A DNA stretch of 64,000 nt from Streptomyces violaceusniger Tu 4113 (GTDB taxonomy: Bacteria; Actinomycetota; Actinomycetes; Streptomycetales; Streptomycetaceae). The translations under genes and the position numbers were made by a program. Under the pieces are notes generated by a model. The model did not search any database. It saw only the letters and a list, made by a program, of their open reading frames with translations, and had not been told where the DNA came from. This document shows positions 1 through 8,496 of this stretch, one piece after another. Each line of letters opens with the position of its first letter. Positions within the stretch are counted from its first letter, which is position 1. Location: NCBI RefSeq assembly GCF_000147815.2, contig NC_015957.1:3906001-3970000 (forward strand). Direction: 5' to 3'.

Positions 1-609
1 GCGTACATGAGTTTGCAGGAAACTTATCGAGGACGGCAAACGCCCGCTCTCTCATTCGCTCAAGAAGCAATTACTCTAAACTCGCATCAGCTAACACCAC
101 TCATCCGTACGATGCTCGGGACGAGACTGGCCAGAGCACACGCGTGCCTGGGGAACGGAGCATCGTGCCTGAAAGCGCTGGACGCCGCGAGAAACGACTT
201 CGATCAGGTGGGGAGCCTGGAGGAACCAGGCTACGTCTCTTACGTTGATGCTATTGAAGTAGCCGCACAGGAGGGGGCTTGCTATCTCGACCTCGGGATG
301 AGTCAGAAGGCAGTCACTTCACTTACCAGCGCCATTGGTCTGTTGAGCATCCATGCCCCAAACCGAGTTCGCGACAGAGTCCACTACCTTTCTCGACTTG
401 CTAAGTGCTATCTCCTTGACGGGGAGGTTGAGCAAGCGTGTCAGACGGGGAGCCACGCGCTGGACCTTAGCCGCATGATTGGTTCAGCACGCGTCGCTGA
501 TAGACTGGGAGAATTTGCGGTGTCACTTGCGCCGTACAGTGGAGTTTCCAGCGTTATCGACTTTAGGGAGAAGTATCGAGTGGCCGCGCAGGAACTAGCT
601 TGGTTCTAG
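1..609 (+). CDS. C-terminal part of a TPR-type (XRE-like) regulator, 5' end outside the window
   Basis: The frame is already open at base 1 (gcg tac atg agt), so the ATG at position 7 is probably internal and the gene starts upstream. About 200 residues are visible. They are helix-rich, with repeated Leu/Ala patterns such as LARAHACLGNGASCLKALDA and YLDLGMSQKAVTSLTSAIGL, which are spaced like tetratricopeptide repeats. Streptomycetes carry many XRE-type regulators with an N-terminal helix-turn-helix and a C-terminal TPR-like region of about this length, so the visible part fits the C-terminal half of one. No DNA-binding domain is in view. GC is visibly lower than in the genes from 5 kb onward, suggesting accessory DNA. 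The stop codon overlaps the convergent HAD gene by 4 bases. Confidence 0.6.
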   Translation, partial: AYMSLQETYRGRQTPALSFAQEAITLNSHQLTPLIRTMLGTRLARAHACLGNGASCLKALDAARNDFDQVGSLEEPGYVSYVDAIEVAAQEGACYLDLGMSQKAVTSLTSAIGLLSIHAPNRVRDRVHYLSRLAKCYLLDGEVEQACQTGSHALDLSRMIGSARVADRLGEFAVSLAPYSGVSSVIDFREKYRVAAQELAWF

Positions 610-1322
610 CTTCCCTGCGAGTCAAAGACTGTGTTGCGTAGCTCCTCTATGCTCGTCAGGTCAGTGAGTACCAAATCAGCGCCGCACTTTTCTAGCACCT
701 TAACGGAACTTCTTCCGGTTGCTACTCCGACCGCGAATACGCCAGCATCGCGGGCGCCTTTAATGTCATGCGGCGTGTCGCCAATGACGAATGTTCGCTT
801 GCCAGCGAAGGAAGTATGGTACTTCTCTTCGGCCCGTTCGCAAGCGAGCCGAACAAGCACAGCCCGGTCGCTTCCGTCATCGCCGTAGCCGCCTACCTCA
901 AGGTCGAGGCTATCCGCAAGATTGAATGCGCTGAGCTTTGTTTTGGCGATGGACCGGATATTTCCAGTCACCACGGATTGCACTACGCGCCCATCCTGGA
1001 GGGCGTAAAGAGCATCAGCGGCCCCCGGTAAAGAGCGTCCGGATTCCCGAATGCGCCCTTCCAATTTGTGTGCGGCTACACCAAGCGCAGAGCAGAAGCG
1101 CGAAACAGATGCCTGGGAAACCTCGACATCATTCAATTCAAGGGTCTCGGTGATAATGGCGCGTTCCGTGCGGCCGGTCATGGAAGCCAGCCGACTAAGG
1201 GGGCGCCCGATTGCCGACCTGAAGGCATGTTCGTAGATGTCACGGCTGACGCCACCAATACTCACAAGGGTATGGTCCACGTCCCACAATACGAGTGCTG
1301 AATCTCGCTGGCTCTTCGACAC
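606..1322 (-). CDS. HAD-superfamily hydrolase (phosphoglycolate phosphatase-like)
   Basis: A 238-residue HAD phosphatase. Motif I near the N-terminus is DVDHTL (DxDxT/V, nucleophile and acid/base Asp). Motif II Ser/Thr lies in SVVTGN at about residue 117. Motif III Lys lies in the KTKL region, and motif IV is GDTPHD near residue 182. An alpha-helical cap sits between motifs I and II (C1 type). The family hydrolyses small phosphorylated metabolites in the cytoplasm; the substrate cannot be told from sequence. The start is GTG at 1322 without a clear Shine-Dalgarno. It is convergent with the TPR gene and shares that gene's lower GC. Confidence 0.8.
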   Translation of the reverse strand: MSKSQRDSALVLWDVDHTLVSIGGVSRDIYEHAFRSAIGRPLSRLASMTGRTERAIITETLELNDVEVSQASVSRFCSALGVAAHKLEGRIRESGRSLPGAADALYALQDGRVVQSVVTGNIRSIAKTKLSAFNLADSLDLEVGGYGDDGSDRAVLVRLACERAEEKYHTSFAGKRTFVIGDTPHDIKGARDAGVFAVGVATGRSSVKVLEKCGADLVLTDLTSIEELRNTVFDSQGS

Positions 1323-1394
1323 CCAGGCATCGTCTCATGCCAAGTCATCATCGGGAAGTCCGCTGCCGCAGCGGTCATCAGCGCAGACGTCAAG

Positions 1395-1429
1395 CCCCCG
1401 CACCCGCCACAGTTTGGCGGAAACGGGGG
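1395..1429. other. Two-part hairpin upstream of the truncated membrane protein gene
   Basis: CCCCCG (1395-1400) pairs with CGGGGG (1424-1429), and CCGCCA (1404-1409) pairs with TGGCGG (1415-1420). They are separated by a 3x3 internal loop and capped by 5 bases. A second small hairpin, CCGCTG-ccg-CAGCGG, lies at 1360-1374. Either could be a terminator remnant or a leader structure. No gene ends here on the + strand. Confidence 0.4.
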
Positions 1430-1464
1430 TATCGCGGCTCGGCGGACAATGTGAACGGGGAATC

Positions 1465-1890
1465 ATGGATCAAGGACTGGCCGCTCTACTGGGCGCGGTT
1501 GTTGGAGCACTGGCCACAGGGGGTGCAACATACCTAACCGCCATAGCCACGGAAAGTACACATAAGAAGCAAGCGCGCCGAGATGTGTACCACACTTACT
1601 TACAGGAGTTCCTGGCTCTGAGAATACGCCTGGCGCGACTTTCCGTCGCCCTACTCCCCAGTCCTAGGCGAGCACAGTGGATGACTCGCAGCAGCAGTGC
1701 GCCGGAATCCTTGCGCTCGGGCGGCTTTACCCCGTCGGCTTCGGGGCGAGCAGCGCGCCACCTGATCGAACTCCTCACGCGTGAGAATCGAGGTCTCGAT
1801 TGCCATAACGGGCACGCCCTGATCGGCCCGCACGGGGCTGCGCTTGTGCATCTTCCACCCCATGAGCGCGAGGTTCGTCATGCATCTTGA
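1465..1890 (+). pseudogene. Truncated small membrane protein fused out of frame to recombinase debris
   Basis: The ATG at 1465 follows a GGGGAA sequence. The first 60-65 residues look real: a glycine/alanine-rich transmembrane helix (GLAALLGAVVGALATGGATY) followed by a basic amphipathic stretch with HKKQARRDVY. From about base 1660 the translation becomes low-quality because the DNA is the antisense of a serine-recombinase gene. The original gene therefore seems to have been cut and joined to unrelated DNA at about 1660-1670, beside a CCTAGG hexamer. The chimeric ORF reaches a stop at 1890 by chance. I do not recognise the family of the N-terminal part. Confidence 0.55.
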
Positions 1891-2085
1891 CCAGGGTCCG
1901 AGAACGCCGTTGCGCGGGACGCCTGGCAAGCTCGGCGCTTCCGGTTCCGCAGCGGTGTTCTTCGTGTGGGCTTGGTGGGCTGCCCAGTGCGCGGACGGCG
2001 ATAGAACCCTGTCCCGGTTGAGCATCTGCGCAATGGCGTGCGGAGTCTTCCCCGACACTAAAAGCTGTCCCACAATTCCAGGAGG
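1664..2085 (-). pseudogene. Fragment of a large serine recombinase (phage or ICE integrase)
   Basis: The minus-strand translation contains KTPHAIAQMLNRDRVLSPS, then NLALMGWKMHKRSPVR, then VMAIETSILTREEFDQV. This is the order seen in the PF07508 'Recombinase' domain of large serine recombinases, just before the zinc ribbon. After this the frame is lost. The continuation PERKDSGALLLRVIHC (start of the zinc-ribbon region) is found in another frame, so there is a frameshift near 1750. The resolvase catalytic domain is missing upstream and the C-terminus is missing downstream. The fragment is dead and marks an old integrated element. Confidence 0.75.
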
Positions 2086-2092
2086 CTGAGGG

Positions 2093-2506
2093 TCATGCTG
2101 TGTTCGGGGCGGTGCCGATGGCGCCGGCCGAGCGCAGCGAACGCCCGAGGTCTTCAGTGAGGATGCGGGGGTGTCGCCGCCACCACCACAGGTCGGGGCC
2201 GGGCAGCCTGTGGAACTGGTCGAGTGCTTGGCCGTCGTCGTCGATGGTCGCGGCCTTGTAACGGTCGTCCAAGGCTCTGATCTTCGGGGTCCAGAGCTGG
2301 ACGATGTGTTCGTCCAGCAGGAGCCACGCCTCGTGCAGCCAGTTTCGGCAGTACAGATCGTTGGTGTACTCGTAGATGTCGTCGCCGTAGCCACGCTCGA
2401 TGGCGCTCACCAGGGCGGCCCACGCGTTCACCCTTTCAGCGACTGTGAATGCCGTCCGCCAGCCGCGCTGGTGCAACAGCTCTCCCACCTCGGTTTCAGT
2501 AGCCAC
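2093..2506 (-). CDS. Hypothetical protein, 137 aa
   Basis: The frame is open from GTG at 2506 to the stop at 2093. The translation is a plausible soluble protein with many Trp and acidic residues, including RGYGDDIYEYTNDLYCRNWL in the middle and PGPDLWWWRRHPRILTEDL near the end. The composition and lack of low-complexity bias favour real coding on this strand. I do not recognise a family. It lies between the recombinase remnant and the IS5-like element, so it is probably cargo of the same accessory DNA. The reading frame also continues upstream of the GTG without a better start codon. Confidence 0.55.
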   Translation of the reverse strand: MATETEVGELLHQRGWRTAFTVAERVNAWAALVSAIERGYGDDIYEYTNDLYCRNWLHEAWLLLDEHIVQLWTPKIRALDDRYKAATIDDDGQALDQFHRLPGPDLWWWRRHPRILTEDLGRSLRSAGAIGTAPNTA

Positions 2507-2545
2507 AGGCGTGAGGCTCTCATGCCGAATCCGTCCGGGCGACCG

Positions 2546-3426
2546 AGATGTGTCCCGCCAGAGGCCGACGGGCCCCGCAGGATGATCAAGATGAGACGAT
2601 CTCGCCGTGGCTGGTGTGATCACGGCTTCGGAGCCGTCCTGGATAGCCCCGTTCACCGGGCTGAGCCGCGGCAGTTCGGCAAGCTGGTGACAGCTCTGCG
2701 GCGCGATGGTGCGGACGCGGTCCGCAGGGGCCGACCGTGGAGCCTGCCGCTGGAGGACCGGGCACTGCTGGTCGCGGCGTACTGGCGCACGAACCTGACC
2801 ATGCGCCAACTGGCGCCGTTGTTCGGGGTGTCCAAGTCGGCGGCGGACCGGATCATCGATAACCTCGGGCCGATGCTCGCCCTCCAGCCCCGCAAGCGGT
2901 TCGCGAAGGACACTGTGCTGATCGTGGATGGCACCCTGGTGCCCACCCGCGATCACACCGTCGCCGAGCAGTCGAAGAACTACCGGTACTCCACCAACCA
3001 CCAGGTCGTCATCGACGCCGACACCCGCCTCGTCGTGGTGGTCGGCCAACCCCTGCCCGGCAACCGCAACGATTGCAAGGCGTGGGTGGAGTCCGGCGCG
3101 AAGGCCGCCGTCGGCACGACCATGACCATCGCCGACGGCGGCTATCCGGGCACCGGGCTCGTGATGCCACACCGGCGCCGCAAGGGCGAGGAGTTGCCCG
3201 ACTGGAAGCAGGCCCACAACAAGTCCCACAAGCAGGTCCGCGCTCGCGTCGAGCACGTCTTCGCCCGCATGAAGAGCTGGAAGATCCGCCGCGACTGCCG
3301 CCTCAAAGGCGTCGGCGTCCACCACGCCATGCTCGGCATCGCCCGCCTGCACAACCTCACCCTCACCGGCTGACGACGGAACGAGCAGGTCAGCGAGCAC
3401 GGCCGAGATCATTTACGGGACAACCC
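2546..3426 (+). mobile_element. IS5-family-like insertion sequence (IS112 type), inactive
   Basis: The element is bounded roughly by TGTCCCG at 2551-2557 on the left and its complement CGGGACA just before 3424 on the right; the rest of the ends match poorly. It holds one transposase gene, which is frameshifted. The right end abuts the IS701-like element. The ends are estimated, and no target duplication was identified. Confidence 0.55.
2607..3373 (+). pseudogene. IS5-family DDE transposase with N-terminal frameshift
   Basis: The C-terminal 230 residues are a clear DDE transposase. They include LVAAYWRTNLTMRQLAPLFG (helix-turn-helix), VDGTLVPTRDH with the first catalytic Asp, a region around ADGGYPGTG with the second, and VEHVFARMK with the catalytic Glu. 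The GTG at 2607 opens with VAGVITASEPSWIAPFTGLS in a different frame. At 2661-2668 the sequence reads CTGAGCCG. One extra C would restore the family sequence SPRQFGKL and join both frames. A one-base deletion so close to the start is unlikely to be programmed frameshifting, so I call it a pseudogene. Confidence 0.8.
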
Positions 3427-3430
3427 CTAG

Positions 3431-3448
3431 TAGGACTCCGTTAGGTCT
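3431..3448. repeat. Left terminal inverted repeat of the IS701-like element
   Basis: TAGGACTCCGTTAGGTCT, a perfect 18-base inverted match to 4827-4844. Confidence 0.9.
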
Positions 3449-3482
3449 TCCGGTTCGGCCTGTTCCTGGGCATGTTGGGTGG

Positions 3483-4834
3483 ATGGACGCACATGAAGTG
3501 AACCGTGTTCGGGCGAAGTTGGCGTTATACGTGGCTGACGTGTTCACGTCGGTGCCGCGCAAGGACCAGCGGGCCAAAGGCGACTGCTACCTGCGGGGAC
3601 TGATGTTGGACGGCCGCCGCAAGTCGATCCAGGCCATGGCCTAGCGGCTGCCGGACGGCAACGAACAGAACCTGCAGCAGTTCGTGAACCAGTCCACCTG
3701 GGACCCGGCGCCGGTGCAGCGGCGGATCTGCGAACGCATGCTGCCACTGGTCAACCCGACGGCCTGGGTGATCGACGACGTGTCGCTGCCCAAGGACGGA
3801 AGAATGTCGGTCGCCGTGGCTCCGCAGTACTGCGGAGCTCTGGGCAAGCGCGCCAACTGCCAGGTCGCGGTCAGCGTCCACGCCGCCAGTGACACGGCCT
3901 CCTGTCCACTGCAGTGGCGGCTGTTCCTGCCCAAGGAGTGGGCGGCGGACACTGACCGCAGGACCGTCACCCGCATCCCGCCCGAGGCCGGGCACCGCGA
4001 GAAGTGGCGGCTGGCTCTGGACATGCTCGACACGCTGGCCAGCTGGGGCATGAGGCCGCCGGTCGTGGTGGCCGACGCCGCCTACGCACACCTGCGGGCC
4101 AGCCTGGCAGAGCGGGGAATCGACTACATGCTGGCCGTCCGCGCGGACGTGACCGCCCACCCATTCAACGCCCAACCGACAGCCCCGGACCGCAAGGGCC
4201 CCGTCGGCTGCTGGCCCCAGCCCCGCTACCGCCGCCCCGCACCCTCGGTGGCAGCCCTTGCCACCGGCCTCGGACAGGAGGCGTTCACCTCCCTCACCTG
4301 GCGGCAGGGCTCACGCGGCGAATTACGTTCCCGCTTCGCCGCCGTGCGCGTCCGCCCGGCCGGCAACGCCGTCGAACGACCCATCCGGGCCGCCGCCTCG
4401 ACCGAACAGGGCTGGTGGGACGGCATCCTGCCCGACTGCTGGCTGGTCGTCGAATGGCCCGAAGAGGCCGAGGCTCCCACCGACTACTGGCTGTCCAACC
4501 TGCCGGCCGACACTCCGATTGCCGACCTGGTCCGTCTGGCGAAGGTCCGCTGGCGCATCGAGCACGACTACCGCGAACTCAAGCACGGCCTGGGCCTGGA
4601 CCACTTCGAAGGCCGGTCCTGGCCCGGCTGGCACCACCACGTCACCCTCGTGACCGCGGCCCACGCGTTTCTCACCGAACAACGTCTGGCCCCAAAAGCA
4701 CCTGGACCGCACTCACTCTCTACCAGATCCTCGACGACCTCCAAGACATCCTGAGGTGCTGGACCGGCACCTGCACCACCTGCCACCAGCCCCTCCCCAC
4801 CAGGACGACAACACCTAGATCAAGACAGACCTAA
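3483..4834 (+). pseudogene. IS701-family transposase, nonsense mutation and 3' frameshift
   Basis: The ATG at 3483 begins MDAHEVNRVRAKLALYVADV. The frame meets an in-frame TAG at 3642-3644, within QAMA-stop-RLPDGNEQN, and coding-like sequence continues on both sides, so a sense codon (probably GAG) has become a stop. The central part carries WVIDDVSLPKDGR and ADAAYAH, the expected DDE Asp positions, and RWRIEHDYRELKHGLGLDHF, with the catalytic Glu. Near 4690-4700 the frame slips: the natural C-terminus (WTALTLYQILDDLQDIL, then a CTTC-type pair of Cys) lies in the next frame and ends at 4834. With two independent lesions the gene is dead. Confidence 0.85.
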
Positions 4835-4844
4835 CGGAGTCCTA
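4827..4844. repeat. Right terminal inverted repeat of the IS701-like element
   Basis: AGACCTAACGGAGTCCTA, the reverse complement of the left repeat, followed directly by the CTAG duplication. Confidence 0.9.
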
Positions 4845-4850
4845 CTAGGG

Positions 4851-5221
4851 CCGGGACGTTCCGCTCAATGACCCACACCGCGCCGGGGTCCGGGTCCGGA
4901 ATAAGCGTTCACCCGACCCCGCCGTGTTCGACGGGCATGGGGCGGGTAGGTAGCCGTACGGGGAACGACCGCCGCCCCTTCATCGCAGCGCAATCCTGCG
5001 CATGGCCGACTGTCACCCGGTTACTGATGCTCTGCGACTTCACCTGAGCGGCGAAGGTCAGCATGACCATCATCGACGACCTGCTGCGATACCGCCACTG
5101 TCGGTCACTCCAGAATTACCCGTCTGGAGCATCGGGAAGGGGCGGGGTGGGACAAGGTCCGGTAGCCGGCGCGAGCGTGGGGGCAAGCGTCTCGTCGCCG
5201 ACGCGAGTGTGGGGCCAGCCG
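4851..5221. other. Intergenic region between the IS701-like element and the CoA-lyase operon
   Basis: About 370 bases without a convincing gene. A short + strand ORF starting ATGACCATCATCGACGACCT near 5063 soon becomes low-complexity. I see no tRNA, origin or att-site pair. The only structure is the hairpin at 5108-5129. This is probably the seam between the accessory segment and the chromosomal backbone. Confidence 0.5.
5108..5129 (-). terminator. Candidate terminator of the CaiB/CitE operon
   Basis: CTCCAGA (5108-5114) pairs perfectly with TCTGGAG (5123-5129) across an 8-base loop, about 95 bases downstream of the lyase stop. There is no U-tract, as is usual in streptomycetes. Confidence 0.4.
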
Positions 5222-6175
5222 TCACCCCCCGCCGTGGCGGGCCAGGGTGTGGCGGGCTGTTGCCGCCATCGCCTCGTCGACCATCCGGCCCTCGAAGAGC
5301 ACCGCCCCCGCGCCCTTCGCCTGTGCCCGCTCCACCGCCGCGATCAGCCGTTCACAGCGGGCCAGCTCCTCGGCGTCGGGTGCGAACACCTCGTTGACCA
5401 CCGGCACATGGGACGGGTGGATCACCGCCATCCCCTCGTAGCCGAGGGCGCGGTTCTGCTCGGCGAAGCGCCGTAGCCCCGCGAGGTCCGCCACGTCCGC
5501 CCATAGCCCGGCCACCGGGTGGGGGCGGTCCGCGGCGCGTGCGTCGAGCAGCGCGCGGGCCCGCAGTTCACGGGTCTCCTCGCCCTGCGGGGTCCAGCGG
5601 TAGCCGATCGCCCGCTCCACATCCCCGCCCGGGGCGGTCACCGCGCCCAGGTGGGCGATCCGGGCGGCGGCCCGGCCGATGGCGTACGCCTCGCGCAGTC
5701 CGCGTGCCGTTTCCAGCAGCGGCAGCAGGGCGAAATGGCCCTCGGGCAGGCCGTGTTCGCGCTCGCACCACGCCAGCAGCCGGTCGGCGGTGGTCACGTC
5801 CTCGGGGCCGCTCACCTTGGGCAGCACGATGCCGTAGAGCCCGGGACGGGCCACCGCTCGCAGGTCGTCGGCGCCCTGCCAGCCCGTGGCGCGGTCCAGT
5901 GCGTTGATCCGTACGAGCAGGCGTATTGGAGCGGGCGTTCCGGCCGTCACCTGGTCGGCAGCCACGGCCTCGGCCACGGCCTCGCGTGCCGCCGCCTTGC
6001 CGACCTCCGGGACGGCGTCCTCCAGGTCGAGGATGGCCGCGTCGGCGCCCGCCGCCTCCGCTTTGGGCAGCCAGTCGGTCCGGCTGCCGGGCACGAAGAG
6101 CAGGGAGCGCAGGGGGACACGACGTGTCGTCACGCCCGTCGTGTGCGTCGCGCCCGTATCGCCGTCAGATGACAC
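5222..6175 (-). CDS. CitE-like acyl-CoA lyase (HpcH/HpaI aldolase/citrate lyase family)
   Basis: A CitE/malyl-CoA lyase-like TIM-barrel enzyme. It opens with LRSLLFVPGSRTDWLPKA and then AAILDLEDAVP. It carries VLPKVSGPEDV, the conserved Arg in LLVRINALD, and a Glu in PLLETARGL that fits the metal or substrate site, and ends near GMAVIHPSHVPVVNEVF. The family splits 3-hydroxy-acyl-CoA thioesters (malyl-, citramalyl- or methylmalyl-CoA) into acetyl- or propionyl-CoA plus an oxo acid. I chose GTG at 6175 because GGAGG lies 6 bases before it; this start overlaps the end of the CaiB gene and implies coupled translation. A second GTG at 6133 would give a usual family N-terminus of 304 residues. Substrate unknown. 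Confidence 0.85.
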   Translation of the reverse strand: MSSDGDTGATHTTGVTTRRVPLRSLLFVPGSRTDWLPKAEAAGADAAILDLEDAVPEVGKAAAREAVAEAVAADQVTAGTPAPIRLLVRINALDRATGWQGADDLRAVARPGLYGIVLPKVSGPEDVTTADRLLAWCEREHGLPEGHFALLPLLETARGLREAYAIGRAAARIAHLGAVTAPGGDVERAIGYRWTPQGEETRELRARALLDARAADRPHPVAGLWADVADLAGLRRFAEQNRALGYEGMAVIHPSHVPVVNEVFAPDAEELARCERLIAAVERAQAKGAGAVLFEGRMVDEAMAATARHTLARHGGG

Positions 6176-7376
6176 CTTCGGCCTCCAGTTTCGCCAGCCG
6201 TCCGTCGTCGATGCCCAGCCACTTCCCGTAGACCAGCGCGTTGTCCGCGCCGAGGGCGGGGCCGGTCCGCCACACGGCACCGGGGGAGCGGTGGAAGCGC
6301 GGGATCACCGACTGCATCCGCACCGGGCCGAGGTCGGCGTCGTCCACCGTGATGATGTCCTCGCGTTCGGCGTAGACCGGGTCGGTGGCGATGTCGGCGG
6401 CGGTGAACACCCGCGAGGCCACCACCTCGGCCCGTTCGAACGCCGCCAGGCACTCGGCCGCCGGGCGCGCCGCGACCCAGTCCCGCAGCGCCGTGTCGAG
6501 CCGCTCGCGCCCCGCGTGCTGCTGGTCCACGGTGGCGAACTCCCCGTCGGGCAGGCCCAGCAGCCGCACCACATTGCGCACCGAGCGGTTGGTGGCGGAG
6601 GTGACGGTGAGCCAGTCGCCGTCGGCGCTGCGGTAGGTGTTGATGACGGCGGCCGGGGCGACGGCCAGTTGGTTGCCCGCCCGCTCGGGGGCCGTGCCGA
6701 GCTGGTCGTACGCGATGATCTGCCACTCCACCAGGCGGTACAGGGGCTCGAACAGCGCCAGGTCGATCCATTCGCCGTCGAAGTCCGGGTCGGTGTCACG
6801 GCGGTGCAGGGCGGCCAGGATCGCGAACGCGCCCATCAGCCCGGTGACCGCGTCACCGTGCGAGAAACCGGTGTGCACGGGCGGGCCGTCCGGGAAGCCG
6901 GTCAGATGGACCACACCGCTGCGGGCCTCGCCCATCTTCCCGAAGCCGGGCGCGTCGGCACGGGAAGAGGTCGCGCCGAAGCCGGAGATCTGCAGCAGGA
7001 TCGCGGTGGGGTTGAGCGCGTGGACGGCCTCCCAGTCCAGGCCCCAGGCGCGCAGGCGGCCCGCCCGGAGGGTCACGATCACCACATCGGCCCACGCGAT
7101 CAGCTCCCAGGCGACGTCGCGGCCCTCCTCGTGGTGCAGATCCAGGGTCACGGAGCGCTTGTTGCGGCCCGCCACCTTGAACCAGAGCGGAACGCCGTCG
7201 CGCCGCGGCCCCATCGCCCTCGCCGCGTCACCGGAGCCCGGCGGCTCCACGTGGACGACGTCCGCCCCCTGGTCGGCGAGCATCCCTCCGGCGAGCGGGC
7301 CCGCCACCACATGGGCGAACTCCACCACCTTCAGCCCTGTGAGCTGTCCCTGCCGTGTGCTGGTCTGGTCCTCCAT
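6165..7376 (-). CDS. CaiB/BaiF family (type III) CoA-transferase
   Basis: A 403-residue protein with the family III signature. It starts LKVVEFAHVVAGPLAGGMLA and has ADVVHVEPPGSGD and GRNKRSVTLDL. The Asp in FSHGDAVTGLMGAFAIL is in the position of the catalytic Asp that carries the acyl anhydride. These enzymes move CoA between carboxylic acids in the cytoplasm. The next gene is a CitE-like lyase with an 11-base overlap, so the pair resembles activation followed by cleavage, as with family III citramalate or malate CoA-transferases. The start is ATG at 7376 (MEDQTSTRQG). The longer frame to 7481 lacks a good start and family similarity. Confidence 0.88.
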   Translation of the reverse strand: MEDQTSTRQGQLTGLKVVEFAHVVAGPLAGGMLADQGADVVHVEPPGSGDAARAMGPRRDGVPLWFKVAGRNKRSVTLDLHHEEGRDVAWELIAWADVVIVTLRAGRLRAWGLDWEAVHALNPTAILLQISGFGATSSRADAPGFGKMGEARSGVVHLTGFPDGPPVHTGFSHGDAVTGLMGAFAILAALHRRDTDPDFDGEWIDLALFEPLYRLVEWQIIAYDQLGTAPERAGNQLAVAPAAVINTYRSADGDWLTVTSATNRSVRNVVRLLGLPDGEFATVDQQHAGRERLDTALRDWVAARPAAECLAAFERAEVVASRVFTAADIATDPVYAEREDIITVDDADLGPVRMQSVIPRFHRSPGAVWRTGPALGADNALVYGKWLGIDDGRLAKLEAEGVI

Positions 7377-7505
7377 GCGGCCAGGCTGCGGGGTGGGGTG
7401 TATGCGCGTCCAGCAATGAAGGGGGATCAATTCATGCGGATCTCGCAAGGATGGCGGAAGGATGACGCAAGGACCCCGCACGGGCCGGGTGGCGCCCCCG
7501 CGGCC

Positions 7506-8450
7506 TCACCACGGACCGTCGTCCGCCTCCTCCCACACCACCCCCGCCGGCAGGGCATCGGCGGCGGAGCGGAACTCCTCCAGTTGGTCCAGGAAGCGGC
7601 GCGCCCCCGGCGGCAGGGTGCGGCGCGTCGGCAGGACGACATACAGCCGGCGCTCCACCACCGGCCCCACCAGCGGGCGCCGCACCAGCCGGCCCGGCAC
7701 CATCAGCGGATGGACCAGGGCCGGCAGCGCGGAGACGCCGAGCCCGGCGGCCACCAGCCCGCCCACCGTGGCCACGTTCGACGCCTCGGCCGCCGGGTTC
7801 GCCTCCATACCGGCCTGGGCGAAGGCCGCGTCGGTCATCCGGCGCACGCTGGAGTCGGTGCCCACCGCGAGAAACGGCTCCCGGCCCAGCTCCTCCCAGG
7901 TCACCTCCTCCCGCTCGGCCAGCGGATGGTGCTCCGGGAGCACCGCGTCGAAGCGGTCGCGCACCAGCGGCCGCAGCCGTACGCCGGGGGCGCGCCGGGC
8001 CACCGTGCTGACCGCGAAGTCGGCGTCCCCGTCGACCACCCGCTCCAGCACCGAGCGTTCGAGCCCGTCCAGCAGCCGTACGGTCATCTCCGGGCGCCGC
8101 GCGCGGAAGGCGGAGATCACCGGCGGCAGCAGCACGGCCGCGACCGACGGCAGGGTCGCCAGGGCCACCGCACCGCGTTCACCGGCCCCGTAGCGCCCAA
8201 GCTGGGCCAGGCCCGCGCGGTGCGCGGAGAGGATCTGGTCGGCGATCCGCAGCGCCTCGGCGCCCGCCGGGGTGAGCCGCACATTGCGGGTGTCCCGCTC
8301 CAGCAGCCGCATCCCCAGCGTCCGTTCCAGATCGGCGACCGCACGGCTCAGCGACGACTGGGACACATGCAGTTCGGCGGCGGCCGCGGTGAAGCTCACG
8401 GCGCGCGCGACCGCCGCGTACGCGGTGAGCTGGCGCAGGGTGACGTCCAT
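7506..8450 (-). CDS. LysR-family transcriptional regulator
   Basis: A 314-residue LysR-type regulator. The N-terminal winged helix-turn-helix is MDVTLRQLTAYAAVARAVSF, then AAAELHVSQSSLSRAVADLE, and the effector domain follows from about residue 90 (GAVALATLPSVAAVLLPPV). It lies upstream of the CaiB/CitE operon on the same strand and is divergent from the CitMHS transporter. The 145-base gap holds a CAGATC-N9-GATCTG dyad typical of LysR sites. It most likely controls the transporter and perhaps the catabolic pair in response to the transported acid. The ATG at 8450 starts the conserved family N-terminus. Confidence 0.9.
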   Translation of the reverse strand: MDVTLRQLTAYAAVARAVSFTAAAAELHVSQSSLSRAVADLERTLGMRLLERDTRNVRLTPAGAEALRIADQILSAHRAGLAQLGRYGAGERGAVALATLPSVAAVLLPPVISAFRARRPEMTVRLLDGLERSVLERVVDGDADFAVSTVARRAPGVRLRPLVRDRFDAVLPEHHPLAEREEVTWEELGREPFLAVGTDSSVRRMTDAAFAQAGMEANPAAEASNVATVGGLVAAGLGVSALPALVHPLMVPGRLVRRPLVGPVVERRLYVVLPTRRTLPPGARRFLDQLEEFRSAADALPAGVVWEEADDGPW

Positions 8451-8496
8451 GGTCCGTGAGCGTAGGCGCGGGTGGCCGCGCGGCGGAACTGTTGCG

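Larger units (their letters stand above)
3427..4848 (+). mobile_element. IS701-family-like insertion sequence with CTAG target duplication
   Basis: The element proper is 3431-4844, flanked on both sides by CTAG (3427-3430 and 4845-4848). IS701-family elements typically duplicate a 4-base YTAR target, which CTAG fits. Because CTAG is palindromic it looks like an extension of the inverted repeat. Removing the element restores a CC-CTAG-GG site that directly touches the right end of the IS5-like element. The single transposase gene is broken. Confidence 0.85.

Noticed and set aside
2093..3412. 439-residue minus-strand ORF over the IS5-like element
   Set aside because: Only its last 137 codons (2093-2506) look like a protein; the rest is antisense of the transposase.
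4851..5221. tRNA gene or attachment site at the edge of the mobile elements
   Set aside because: No cloverleaf or repeated core was visible.
5886..8459. Long + strand ORF of 857 residues across the CaiB, CitE and LysR genes
   Set aside because: Its translation is low-complexity Arg/Gly/His-rich antisense of good minus-strand genes with clear motifs.
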